A stretch of DNA of 30,409 bases from CAZJYI01 sp964550025. GTDB taxonomy: Bacteria; Verrucomicrobiota; Kiritimatiellia; UBA8416; CAYOBW01. Positions within the stretch are counted from its first letter, which is position 1; each line of letters begins with the position of its first letter. The stretch is from NCBI GenBank assembly GCA_964550025.1, contig CAZJYI010000135.1:1-30409 (forward strand), written 5' to 3'. Position numbers and translations under genes: made by a program. A model generated the notes under the pieces. It searched no databases. It worked only from the letters and a program-made list of their open reading frames with translations, and was not told where the DNA came from. Of the stretch, positions 7,911 to 17,218 are shown piece by piece.

Positions 7911-10900
7911 CTACTCAGGAATGCCAACGCGATAGAAGAGCCGCCTGTTCCCGCCCCCGCCGGGATCTCGCCAGCGGTTTGTGCCGTGGACGCGCGGCCA
8001 CGTGGCGTATGGCGCCCCCCACGCGGGTTCATCCGGAAGATTGGTGCCACGGTAAATATGGAACGGCCTGTTCCGCGCGTTGGTTCCGGCCAACCACGAC
8101 AGGTTCCCCTCGGCATCAACACCGAGCATCCTGAGCACGGACTCGGGGTTGTTCGGATCGGTCCCGGCGCGATACTCTTCCCACGCGACCATCCCGTCCG
8201 CGTCCGTGTCGCTCCAGTCGGCCGGGTCATATCCGTTGGTAACCAGGCCGTGCCCATCCAGCCAGGCGAAAGGCGTGCCGTTCGTCGTAGCGCCTGACGT
8301 AATCGCCTGTGCCTCGCCGTAAGTCACAAAGTCCAGGTGGTTCGATCCCTGGTTCATCCAGCACGCCCAGACCCAGTTCGACGAGCGTGCCACCGAGGAG
8401 ACGCGCGCTTCGTCCAACACGCCGTTCAGATCACCCCAGTCGCTGCTCCCGGCCCGGGCGATGCCGATCGAGAAAGGCGAAGCGGCGCTCGAGTCGAACA
8501 CGCCCTGCCACTCACCCCACTCCCGCAACAGCAGGCCGTCAAGGTACAGCCGCGTTTCATTGGCAAGGTTCTCGTCATAGGTCAGCGCCAGGTGATACCA
8601 CACGTCATTCCGGATGCCCGCGGCGTGTGCCCGCGTCCCGTCTTCCGACGAGCTCCCGGCGTCGATGTAGATTTCGACGTTGCCACCTGCCGTCCCGACC
8701 TCGAAGTTGTCATTGTTCGCGCTGGAAGACTGGGCGAACAGCACGTTGTTGACGCCGTGGTTGGACGCGGTTGCCATGTCCGCCCGTCGTCTGAACCAGA
8801 CTGCGGCCGTCAGGCGGCGCGGCGTATCCAATTCCTCGATGTCCCCGAAGCTCACGTAGTCGTTCGTGCCATCGAACGACTCACCTCCGGCGATTTGCCC
8901 GACGGCGTCCAGCGTGCCGTTGCGGACACCGTCGTGCGCTCCGGGCGCAGCGTCCTCTTCGTCGGCGTGCAGGTGCCACACGCCCACGAAGCCGTTTGCC
9001 CACACGGCGCGGTCGGCGGCGGCAATCGGCTGCGAGTCGTCCGGGTTGCCCCAAAAGACGCGAACGCTCGTGTCCGTGCCGACAAGGCGGGGCAGCTTCA
9101 CCCATACGTAGCTGCTCCCGTTCGTGTCCCAAGCTTCGACTTCGTGATCCAACAGCACTCCCCCGGCGGCGTCGGTAAACCGAAGGTCGCCGCCCGAAGG
9201 AGAAGCGCAGTCGGCATACGAGAATCCCGACACGTTGGCACCGAGGACGACCAGGGCCGGAAAATCGGTCAGAGCTTCGTCCCGGCCGTATCCCGGAAAG
9301 CCGATCACGGCGCCATGCGACCATCGCGACATGTCGCGGTCACTGTCGATGATGACGCCCGTTGCCTCGCCATCGCTGACGACGGCATTTACCGCATTGC
9401 GGATGCGCATCGCGAATCTTTCGTGCGGCCGTTCGTCTTCGCTGTCGTCGTAGACGATGGCGGTAACGGTCGTGGTCGTCACGCCGGCGGGGAAGACCAG
9501 CGTGCCGTTCGTTGCAGCATAGTCCGCGTAAGCAAGCGCGGACAGGTCGTGCGTCGCGAAATCGACGTAGACCGGGATCGCGCTGGGCTGTGAAAGGGAG
9601 ACCGCGAACACGATGCCGGTCGAACCGCCCGTGCGCTCCGCCACCAAGGCGTCATCAATACTGACGAAGGGCGGCGCCGTCGTGAAGTTGGACGTAGTCT
9701 CCGCCCATGCCCCACCGTAGGCGTTGGTTGCGTTGAACCGGTAGCTGTACAGAGCGTTGGCCAGGAGCCCGGTCAGCGCGCCGGAGAAACCACCCGTCTG
9801 CCAGCCGAGTCGCGCGCATCCCTCCCAGGCGGCGGCATTGGTGTCGCCGGGGGTCCGTCCCCAGTACAGGCTGACCTCGGCAGTCCCTCCCAGCGAGAGA
9901 CTGCCGCGGACATCCGCACCACCGGCGGTGACGTTGGAAGCTGCTCCGTTGTGCACGCGCGAGGCAAGAACGTTGACAATACGGGACGTGTGAATGCCGG
10001 CGGCGTCCTCCAGAACGGCCGAGAGGGCATAGCTGCTTTCGTCGGTCAGCATCGTCAGCACGCAGCGACCGGGTGACTGCGTATCGGTGCAGATGGTCTG
10101 TCCCCCGACGCGCAGCGCGACCTGCCGGATCGCCCCCTCGACCAGGTCGTCATCCGTTTCGGCCACCATCTCGACAGCGGCCGGGGCGAGCAGAGTCACA
10201 CCGGCCCGCGGGGCGGTAACGGCAATCCTGTCCGGGACCGTGCCGGGGTGCGCGGCAAGCCCCGCCTTCCAGTTCGCGGGGTCCGTACCCGGCTCCGCGG
10301 CCGACCGGCGCAGCAGGGGGCGGCCCGTACCGTCGGTGCCTTCGGGCCACGGCGCCCGGTCCGAGTAGATGACCTCGTCCACGATGGTCCAAGGCAGCGG
10401 TTCGCCGATCTCGTCAGGGAGTTGCGGACGTTCCAGGGCGATGCGTTCACCGCGATTCGAGAGCTTTCGCTTGTACGGCCCGAAGACCGCAACCGCGACA
10501 CCGGTCACGCCGTGCGCGGCGCAAAAGGCGTCGAGCAATCCGCTGTCGGCAGGGTCGAACGGTACCACCAGGCACCGGCTGCCTGCCGCCAGCGACACGT
10601 TGGAGGGGAACGCGTATTCGATGCCGCCCGACAGCTTCCATGTTCCCGCTTCGGTCCAGAGCTGAACGGCTCCGGAAAGCGGGTTGTACAGTTCGATGTA
10701 TTCGTCGTCGGCGTTGTCTTCCGGGTGGGCCGGTGTGGGCGCGGGGTGATACATGATCTCGCTGATCACGACGTCCAGCACACCCGCCGTGTTGGAACTG
10801 CCGGCCGTCAGGGACATTGTTCGCCAGCGTGGGTCGCCGTCGGGAAACCGGCCGTACGACGTGCCGTTTTCCTGCCCCTTGAAACGCACGGCATCCGCGA

Positions 10901-13900
10901 CGCGGTCCTCGTCCGTTCCCGGAAGATACGAAAGAAAGAGCTGTTCGCCTGCTTTGTCGATCCCGAAGCCGTTGGTGAGGGGAGCGTGGAAACCGCTGAT
11001 CTCGTCGAACCAGATCCACGCTTCGCCGCCGATCGTGTTGGTTGCGGGAACGGCCCATTTCGTCAGGTCGTTGCACTGATCGCTGAGATACCAGTGCCCA
11101 AGGGCCACGCTGGAGGGCGTTGTGTTGTAGAGTTCTATGCCGTCGTTGGAGTCGTAGCCGGGAAACCCCGGATCGTGGAAGTCGGTGTGCGCCAGGATCT
11201 CGTTGAACACGACGGTGGTAACGGGGGCCGGATCGGCCCGACCGGGTGAACCGCCCCGAAACGTGCTCGTGCGCCAATTGCCCCCGTAATCCAGTTCCCC
11301 GCCGAGCTGGTCGGCCAATTCCAACGGCACGAGCGAATGCCCGGCCCCGTCCGCCGGCAAGGGCCACCCCCGGGCGCGGTCATACGTAACGCGCAGTATG
11401 GGACCGGCAACTTCGCTCGTGAGCACGAGCTCCTCGCCACCGTCGTCCAACCGGCCATCGAACTCGCCGGCAACGTTCATGCCGGCCCAGCCGGGGTAGC
11501 GCTTGGTGAAGGCCGACATGTCGGCCACCACGAGCACGTGTTCACCGGGGTCCAGCACGGAAACGCCGCCCGCCGTGAAATCAAACGTAATACCCCTTGT
11601 AAAGGCCAGTCCCGCCAGACCGATGCGAGCCGCGCCGGCGTTGCGCAGCTCAACGAATTCGAAATCCGCTGCCGTCGTTCCGCCGTTTGTCTCCATCCCC
11701 CGCGGGTCGTGCGGGTGGTACATAACCTCGGTGACGCGGAGGGACGGGAGCTCGTCCTCGAGGAACACCGCCTCGGTCAGCGCGCTCCAGTTGGTGCCGT
11801 CGTACGCCCGTGCCCGCAGACGCGCGGACTGCGAGAGAGTCACTGTCCTCCAGAGCAGCGTGCCGACGGGTGTCCCGGTCAGGTACTCGCGCGGATCGGA
11901 GCCGTCGACCGTGTAGTAGATGGGAACGTCGGCAGACAGGGTCACCCCCACGCTGCCGCTGAACGTGCCGCCGTGCGGCGAAAAGATCGGGGCCGCGACG
12001 TCCGGGTACAGCCCCCGCGCTTCGAGCTGACCGAGAACGATCGCCGTGCGCTGCGGGAAGTACGTCGCGTTCAGCGCCGCCATTTTCGTTTCCCATTCGT
12101 TATCGGGCGTGTACGGCTGGGCCGGGCGGTGGGCGTCACCCCAGCGCGCCGCTTCCGCGACAAGCGGCAGCCGGATCTCGTCGGCCCGCACGTTCCACAC
12201 CCGGGCATAGGCCTCGGGAGTGAAGATGCCTCCGTTGGAGAAATGACGGTGAACGTGGTCGGCGAATCGCAGGCGGTACTCCGGATAGGCGCTCAGCTTG
12301 TTGTGCAGTCGAGACGGCATGCCGGCGTTGTTGATGCCCGTCTTGTCGACCGTGAGACTGAGAACCGTCCGTTCCGAGTCCCACACGAAGAACTTGAACC
12401 CGCTGCCGTCGGTTCGGTGGCGGGCCGCTTGCCAGTTGTTCCTGTCCCAGTCCGAATTGCCGTTGTGGAAGTTGATGATCATGTAGTCGATGAGGTTGTC
12501 GATATCCAGGTATTCCTGGATGGCCTGGTAGGCAGCCTCGTTGGTTATACCGGCTTCGGCCAGCGCGTGCATGGCGTCCCATGCATCCCTGGTGCCGTCC
12601 ACGACCGCAATGCCCTGCCCCGGGCTGGCCTTGTAGAGGTCGTAGTCTTCCTCTTCGCCTCCGTAGTTCTCGGCCATGAAGTCGTTCTGGATGCGCTCGA
12701 TGGAGTGATAGAACCCCCAGTAGATGCCGTTGATGTACAGATGCACATGGTCCTGTGCCGGCGCGGGCATGCCCATGGCGTACTGGACGTCGCGCGGCGC
12801 CTGGTCGCGAATAAACGTCGCGTCAGTGCGCTGCCCTGAACTGGGGTGTATCCACGAATCGCCGTTCTGCCCGCGCATCATGAAACCGTTGAAACGGCTC
12901 ACGGGCGACGAGGGGAAGGCGGGGAACTCCAGCTTGGCCGGACCGTATTCCGAACGGAAGATGAGCCGCATGTTGTGCTTGGGCCGGGTCGGGCTGCGGC
13001 TGGCATTGCCGTAAACGCGAAAGCCAGCGTTGACCTGAATATCCTCCGCACCGGGGAAGTTGATGAACTCGGCGGATACGGCACGTTCCCAGAGGTCGCC
13101 TTTCTGCTGGGAATTGACGTAGATCCCGGTGTCGCGGTCAAAGAGATCGTCCGGATCCGTCACGACGGAGACGGTCGGGTGCGACAGGAGCGAGCCTTTC
13201 ATGTGATCCCTGTAGGGCGCACTATCCGCGACATCGGGGTCCATTTCGTAGTCGCCCGGCGTTGAGGAACCGCCTGCCGTGACCCACTGTGCCGGGTAGC
13301 CGGCGGGCCGGTTCGTCATGTGAATCACGTCATCGAGAAAGATGTAGGTCTGCGTGTCCACGTCGCTGGCGCCGTAGCCGCTCTTGAAAGCAGCGGCGCG
13401 CAGAACAGTCGTGTTGCTGATAACCAGCGCGTTCGAGTAAACGGTCCCGGCAGTCTCCACAGGCCAGCTTCCGTCCAGCGTGTAGCGGATCTCCGCACCG
13501 TCCGTGGCACACGAGATGGCGACGGTGATGGGGTTCGTGTAGAAACCGCGGTCAGCGCTGAACTTGGTGTCCGCGACGAATTCCAGGAAGTCACCCGAGT
13601 TCGGTTGGCCGGGGCTCGGGGGCGTGAAATACCGCGGGCGCCCCCCGCCGAAACCGGAGCGGGACAGACCTCTCAACTCGGGCAACACCAGGCAATCGGA
13701 ACTGGTCGGGCTGGTATTGAGAAGGTGCACGGCAAGCACGTTGGTGCCGGCGGCGAGCAGCGAAGCCGGATCGGCAATACGGAACGGCTCCGCGACAACG
13801 GCGGCGGCGTCCACGTGCGGACCCGTGGCAACGCTGTGCCACGTGGCCGAGGCCGGCGCGTTGGATGATGCCACACGGGTGCCGTTGATGTAGGCGATGA

Positions 13901-14660
13901 ATCCGTCGTCGAACTTCATGTTGAGGGTCAGTGAGACGACCTGCGACGGATCGGCGATCGCAAACGGCCAACGGGCGTATGCCGTTGCGTTTGACCCGTA
14001 CATCGCGTCTTCGAGATCGATGCCGATCAACGACTGGTATCCGCTGTTCCGTTCATACCCGACACCACCGGAACCGGCCTGCCATTCACTGTCGTCGAAT
14101 CCCGTGCCACCTGCCCAGGCTGCGCTCACCGGTCCGGTGGGTACAACAGCTTTGCAGGGAGCAAACTCCGCCAGCGGCGTGAAGTTGGAGGCCCCGAAAC
14201 CGAGGCCGTACGAGATGTCGGCAACCTGCTCCGGGTACTGCGGGTCGTATGCATGGGCGACCGTGCTGCCGTCGGGCTCGACAAGCGCCAGGAACTCCCC
14301 CCCGCCGCTGAGTTTGAAGTTCGCGTGGAGCTCCGACAGTGCGTTGGTCCGGTCCTTGTCCGACGCGAAGACCACGAGATAGGCATTGGTGGCCAGGTCT
14401 ACGGGAGGGAAACGCCATTTGGTGGGCCATGCCGCATCGTCGGTCAGGTGCCAGCCGGCGAGATTGACGGTCTGCGTTCCGGAGTTGTGGATCTCAATCC
14501 AGTCGGACGTCTCGCCGTCCTCGTCCGTGAGTCCCGAGTCGTTGACGGCCAGAAACTCGCTGATGACGACATTCCGCGCGCTCGAGGACGGCACGGGGAC
14601 CCACAACGCCCAGAGCACCGCCAGAACGTACGCTGTCCGGACACGTTTCAATCTCTGCAC
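7911..14660 (-). CDS. Giant secreted lamin-tail / CotH / Calx-beta / LamG protein
   Basis: A 2249-residue exported surface protein. Residues 1-28 are a signal peptide. Domains in order, with rough positions: lamin-tail 28-165; a jelly-roll-like segment 190-330; a chitobiase-type C-terminal repeat near 365-440; a CotH kinase-like domain about 490-830, with its hallmark INGIYWGFYHSIERI near 640-656; a second chitobiase-type repeat near 887-965; three further lamin-tail domains near 975, 1148 and 1295; an Fn3-like segment near 1570; a Calx-beta domain near 1667-1780; a DUF2341-like segment and a LamG domain near 1786-2105. A Ca-binding-like DTDADG tract sits near 2150. CotH domains can phosphorylate proteins, but activity here is unproven. 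There is no clear C-terminal anchor. The start is a GTG at 14660 without a strong ribosome site; a TTG at 14651 is possible. Confidence 0.85.
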   Translation of the reverse strand: MQRLKRVRTAYVLAVLWALWVPVPSSSARNVVISEFLAVNDSGLTDEDGETSDWIEIHNSGTQTVNLAGWHLTDDAAWPTKWRFPPVDLATNAYLVVFASDKDRTNALSELHANFKLSGGGEFLALVEPDGSTVAHAYDPQYPEQVADISYGLGFGASNFTPLAEFAPCKAVVPTGPVSAAWAGGTGFDDSEWQAGSGGVGYERNSGYQSLIGIDLEDAMYGSNATAYARWPFAIADPSQVVSLTLNMKFDDGFIAYINGTRVASSNAPASATWHSVATGPHVDAAAVVAEPFRIADPASLLAAGTNVLAVHLLNTSPTSSDCLVLPELRGLSRSGFGGGRPRYFTPPSPGQPNSGDFLEFVADTKFSADRGFYTNPITVAISCATDGAEIRYTLDGSWPVETAGTVYSNALVISNTTVLRAAAFKSGYGASDVDTQTYIFLDDVIHMTNRPAGYPAQWVTAGGSSTPGDYEMDPDVADSAPYRDHMKGSLLSHPTVSVVTDPDDLFDRDTGIYVNSQQKGDLWERAVSAEFINFPGAEDIQVNAGFRVYGNASRSPTRPKHNMRLIFRSEYGPAKLEFPAFPSSPVSRFNGFMMRGQNGDSWIHPSSGQRTDATFIRDQAPRDVQYAMGMPAPAQDHVHLYINGIYWGFYHSIERIQNDFMAENYGGEEEDYDLYKASPGQGIAVVDGTRDAWDAMHALAEAGITNEAAYQAIQEYLDIDNLIDYMIINFHNGNSDWDRNNWQAARHRTDGSGFKFFVWDSERTVLSLTVDKTGINNAGMPSRLHNKLSAYPEYRLRFADHVHRHFSNGGIFTPEAYARVWNVRADEIRLPLVAEAARWGDAHRPAQPYTPDNEWETKMAALNATYFPQRTAIVLGQLEARGLYPDVAAPIFSPHGGTFSGSVGVTLSADVPIYYTVDGSDPREYLTGTPVGTLLWRTVTLSQSARLRARAYDGTNWSALTEAVFLEDELPSLRVTEVMYHPHDPRGMETNGGTTAADFEFVELRNAGAARIGLAGLAFTRGITFDFTAGGVSVLDPGEHVLVVADMSAFTKRYPGWAGMNVAGEFDGRLDDGGEELVLTSEVAGPILRVTYDRARGWPLPADGAGHSLVPLELADQLGGELDYGGNWRTSTFRGGSPGRADPAPVTTVVFNEILAHTDFHDPGFPGYDSNDGIELYNTTPSSVALGHWYLSDQCNDLTKWAVPATNTIGGEAWIWFDEISGFHAPLTNGFGIDKAGEQLFLSYLPGTDEDRVADAVRFKGQENGTSYGRFPDGDPRWRTMSLTAGSSNTAGVLDVVISEIMYHPAPTPAHPEDNADDEYIELYNPLSGAVQLWTEAGTWKLSGGIEYAFPSNVSLAAGSRCLVVPFDPADSGLLDAFCAAHGVTGVAVAVFGPYKRKLSNRGERIALERPQLPDEIGEPLPWTIVDEVIYSDRAPWPEGTDGTGRPLLRRSAAEPGTDPANWKAGLAAHPGTVPDRIAVTAPRAGVTLLAPAAVEMVAETDDDLVEGAIRQVALRVGGQTICTDTQSPGRCVLTMLTDESSYALSAVLEDAAGIHTSRIVNVLASRVHNGAASNVTAGGADVRGSLSLGGTAEVSLYWGRTPGDTNAAAWEGCARLGWQTGGFSGALTGLLANALYSYRFNATNAYGGAWAETTSNFTTAPPFVSIDDALVAERTGGSTGIVFAVSLSQPSAIPVYVDFATHDLSALAYADYAATNGTLVFPAGVTTTTVTAIVYDDSEDERPHERFAMRIRNAVNAVVSDGEATGVIIDSDRDMSRWSHGAVIGFPGYGRDEALTDFPALVVLGANVSGFSYADCASPSGGDLRFTDAAGGVLLDHEVEAWDTNGSSYVWVKLPRLVGTDTSVRVFWGNPDDSQPIAAADRAVWANGFVGVWHLHADEEDAAPGAHDGVRNGTLDAVGQIAGGESFDGTNDYVSFGDIEELDTPRRLTAAVWFRRRADMATASNHGVNNVLFAQSSSANNDNFEVGTAGGNVEIYIDAGSSSEDGTRAHAAGIRNDVWYHLALTYDENLANETRLYLDGLLLREWGEWQGVFDSSAASPFSIGIARAGSSDWGDLNGVLDEARVSSVARSSNWVWACWMNQGSNHLDFVTYGEAQAITSGATTNGTPFAWLDGHGLVTNGYDPADWSDTDADGMVAWEEYRAGTDPNNPESVLRMLGVDAEGNLSWLAGTNARNRPFHIYRGTNLPDEPAWGAPYATWPRVHGTNRWRDPGGGGNRRLFYRVGIPE

Positions 14661-14776
14661 CCCACGGTTTCACTATGCTTCACGCCAGGAATAATAGCAT
14701 GCCGGCCCCGGCCGGGAACAGCCAATAGAGACGGGTGAACGTGCCGCGGCGTGGATACGCCGTTCCCGCGAGGCGG

Positions 14777-15028
14777 TCAGGAAATCATGCGGTGCCTGAT
14801 GTAGGCGCCGATGCCAATGCCGAGGAGGAACATCAAGGCACCCGCACAGCTCATGAAGAGCGGACCATAGCAGGCGTCTTCGACGAGGTACATCCTGAAC
14901 AGGGAGACCGTGATGAGAATGGCACCGGTCAGGCACAGACCGGCGGCAATCATCACGAACGCCTGGTGTTGTTCTCTCCCATCAAACACGGCACAGCTCT
15001 CAAATAAAGGATGGCGAGATAGTACCAT
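14777..15028 (-). CDS. Small two-TM membrane protein, unknown function
   Basis: About 83 residues with two hydrophobic helices: one around AFVMIAAGLCLTGAILITVS, and one around PLFMSCAGALMFLLGIGIGA followed by a positively charged tail (RHRM). I do not recognise a family. The frame is open to 15139, but the extra N-terminal residues lack character. The ATG at 15028 lacks a clear ribosome site; a GTG at 14989 with GAGAG seven bases upstream is an alternative giving 70 residues. It lies in the same direction as the genes at 15190-17953, but 161 bases separate it from thioredoxin. Confidence 0.5.
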   Translation of the reverse strand: MVLSRHPLFESCAVFDGREQHQAFVMIAAGLCLTGAILITVSLFRMYLVEDACYGPLFMSCAGALMFLLGIGIGAYIRHRMIS

Positions 15029-15189
15029 GCACCCGTGGGAGGCGCAATTGGGAGAGAGCCTGATTTTTGGATAAGGGATTGTCCTAGCATCCGCGCAAGT
15101 GACGCGCCAGAAGATGAGATCTGCGACCGCGGCTCCCACATGTGCAAGCAGGGAGCGAGGGTCCTCGGCAACCGACGGCAGGCCGGACC

Positions 15190-15519
15190 TTACACGTAGG
15201 ACTGAAGCTTGTCCGACAAGGCCGCCTTGCTCATGGCGCCCATCATCTGTTCCTGGACCGTGCCGCCTTTGAACACCAGCAGGGTCGGAATCGACCGTAT
15301 TCCGAACTCGGCCGCAAGCGGCGCATTCTCATCCACGTTCACTTTGGCGATCTTCAACCGTCCCGCCAGCTCGTCGGCGATCTCGTCCAGGGCGGGCGCG
15401 ATGGCTTTGCAGGGCCCGCACCATTCCGCCCAGAAGTCAACCAGAACGGGTATATCCGACTCCAAGACTTCGGCCTGCCAATTCTCGGCACCCGCCACGA
15501 TCACATTCTCGCTAGCCAT
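15190..15519 (-). CDS. trxA: Thioredoxin
   Basis: A 109-residue canonical cytosolic thioredoxin, a general disulfide reductase recharged by thioredoxin reductase. The active site W33-C-G-P-C37 lies in DFWAEWCGPCK, the cis-proline is in RSIPTL near residue 77, and the VNVDEN and LVFKGG strands match the family. Length is standard (about 105-110). The ATG at 15519 has GAGGAG a few bases upstream. It begins only 11 bases after the stop of the repeat-motif membrane protein upstream, so the two are likely co-transcribed. An ArsC-type reductase needs thioredoxin, which makes this gene a conceivable partner for the ArsC-like activator 2.6 kb away; that link is inference. Confidence 0.95.
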   Translation of the reverse strand: MASENVIVAGAENWQAEVLESDIPVLVDFWAEWCGPCKAIAPALDEIADELAGRLKIAKVNVDENAPLAAEFGIRSIPTLLVFKGGTVQEQMMGAMSKAALSDKLQSYV

Positions 15520-15530
15520 GGTATGCTCCT

Positions 15531-16460
15531 CTACCTGGGAATCAGGGGGACTTTGTCCGGCCACGCGAGGTTTGGACCGCTCGGCCACCAGGAAAGCTGC
15601 GTCAGCGAGGCGTTGGGGCCGAATGCCTGCGAACACAGTACGTAGATCGTTACGCAAACGATGAGCATGGCCGCGACGGCAAAGAGCGGGAAGAGGAAAT
15701 TGGGCTCATCCGGCGGCGGCGGTGGCTCTTCGGGCACGAAATCGAGGCCTTCAGCCTCTTCCTCGTCGGTGCGCTTGATCGAAAGACTCTTGACCGGTTG
15801 GCTCGACGTGGGGCGCTTCACGCGAATCGTCTTGCGACGTGTCGGGGTGATCTCCTCTTCGGCCTCCGGCAGGTTGTCGATACGCGACGTCTTGCTCAGG
15901 ACGGTCTTGGCTTCAGACGGTGCTACGGCCTCGGGCGTGGGCGCCGTCGGGGGAGTAGGACGCCGCGCGATCTTAATCGTCGCCGCTTCGGTAGGTCGCT
16001 TGAGCCTGATGGTCTTGGGTCTTTCCGGGGCAGCTTCGCCGCCTTCGTCCTTGTCCGTGTCGGAGAAAACGGCGTCGAGCGAGATGCGCGAGGTCTTGCG
16101 CTTATCGTCCAGCGAGGCCGGTTCGGACGCTGCCGGCGACGGTACGGCGGCCTTCTTCTTCGTGATCGGCTTGATGCGGATCGTCTTTGGCGCACTGCTG
16201 GGCTTGCCCTTGCCTTCGCTCGGCGACGTGGTCGCGTCCTCGAGAGGGATCCGCGAGGTCTCTTTCTTGGCCTTCTGCGTTGCAGGCCCCTGTTTCTTGG
16301 TGCCGGGCCTGATCTTCAGCGTCGGCGCCTCGCTGCCGGGCGGCACCCTGATCTGCATGGTTTCGCTTTTATCCGCACCAGGCTTGTCGGGTTCCCCGTT
16401 CTTCGACAGGTCTAGCTTCGGGGGGATCTGGTCGTCGTTAGGTTTCTGCTCGTCAGCCAT
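15531..16460 (-). CDS. Repeat-motif protein with a C-terminal membrane anchor
   Basis: A 309-residue protein I cannot assign to a known family. Residues 1-250 are Lys/Pro/Glu-rich and probably disordered. They carry two alternating short motifs. One is KTIR-[ILV]-K (92-97, 149-154, 210-215), with variants TLKIRP (47-52) and TIKIAR (161-166). The other is TSRI followed by an acidic/Leu tract (68-76, 123-131, 191-199). A PPPPP run precedes one transmembrane helix at about 254-278 (FLFPLFAVAAMLIVCVTIYV) and a 30-residue tail. With no signal peptide, the long N-terminal part should face the cytosol. The motif Thr/Ser next to Arg could be phosphorylation or docking sites; this is inference. GGAG lies seven bases before the ATG. 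It heads a two-gene unit with thioredoxin. Confidence 0.7.
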   Translation of the reverse strand: MADEQKPNDDQIPPKLDLSKNGEPDKPGADKSETMQIRVPPGSEAPTLKIRPGTKKQGPATQKAKKETSRIPLEDATTSPSEGKGKPSSAPKTIRIKPITKKKAAVPSPAASEPASLDDKRKTSRISLDAVFSDTDKDEGGEAAPERPKTIRLKRPTEAATIKIARRPTPPTAPTPEAVAPSEAKTVLSKTSRIDNLPEAEEEITPTRRKTIRVKRPTSSQPVKSLSIKRTDEEEAEGLDFVPEEPPPPPDEPNFLFPLFAVAAMLIVCVTIYVLCSQAFGPNASLTQLSWWPSGPNLAWPDKVPLIPR

Positions 16461-16612
16461 GGTAAGACTCCAAAAACAGGACTATGATGAGAGCACTATA
16501 TAGAGGGGAATCAACGGGGTCAACCACGAAGTCCCCGCAACGCGCGGAGGGGAATCCCACCATGTAGGCAGACCAACGTGGCGGCCGGCCGTCGCGGGCG
16601 TGCCGCCGGCGG

Positions 16613-17176
16613 TCACACGGCCATGATATCGGCTTCCTTTTCCTTCAGGGCCTCGTCGATCTTGCCGACATGAGCGTCGGTGTCTTTCTGGACCTGCTTC
16701 AGGCCTTCGTCGCGGTCGTCTTCGGTAATCACGCCGTCTTTCTGAATGCGCTTGATGTTGTCGTTGGCATCGCGCCGGACGTTGCGGACAGCGACGCGCG
16801 CCTCTTCCGCCATGCGTTTGGCGACCTTGGTCAATTCGGTGCGCCGCTCTTCGTTCAGCTCCGGGATGGGAATCCGAATAACGCGACCGTCGTTCATGGG
16901 AGTAACGCCCAGGTTTGCGGCCAGGATCGTCTTCTCGATCTCCGCCAGAGCCGTCGGATCGTAGGCGTTGATGACAATGAGGCGCGGTTCGGGGGTCGAA
17001 ATCCCCGCGATCTCCTTCAGGCGCGTCGGCGTTCCGTAGTACGGAACCTGGAGGTTCTCCACGAGGGCGGGTGACGCCTTGCCCGTGCGCAGACCGGCAA
17101 ACTGCTCCCGCAGAAAGCCGACCGACTTGTCCATCTTGTCGTCCGCGTCCAGAAGAATGTCATCCAGTGAGTCCAT
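16613..17176 (-). CDS. frr: Ribosome recycling factor
   Basis: A 187-residue ribosome recycling factor, which with EF-G splits post-termination ribosomes. Family marks: GLRTGKASPALVENLQVPYY, the LKEIAGISTPEPR tract, TILAANLGVTPMNDG, and IRIPIPELNEERRTEL containing the conserved basic region, then the C-terminal helix. Length fits the usual 185. The ATG at 17176 has GGAGGAAG just upstream; the longer frame adds 13 residues without support. It lies 42 bases after pyrH in the common pyrH-frr order, so the two are probably one operon. Confidence 0.97.
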   Translation of the reverse strand: MDSLDDILLDADDKMDKSVGFLREQFAGLRTGKASPALVENLQVPYYGTPTRLKEIAGISTPEPRLIVINAYDPTALAEIEKTILAANLGVTPMNDGRVIRIPIPELNEERRTELTKVAKRMAEEARVAVRNVRRDANDNIKRIQKDGVITEDDRDEGLKQVQKDTDAHVGKIDEALKEKEADIMAV

Positions 17177-17218
17177 CGCTATCTTCCTCCCCGGGAGATC
17201 TCGCCCTTCCCCCATTGC

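Noticed and set aside
10248..12839. Long plus-strand frames inside the giant gene
   Set aside because: They are antisense frames in GC-rich coding DNA; the minus strand carries consistent domains throughout.
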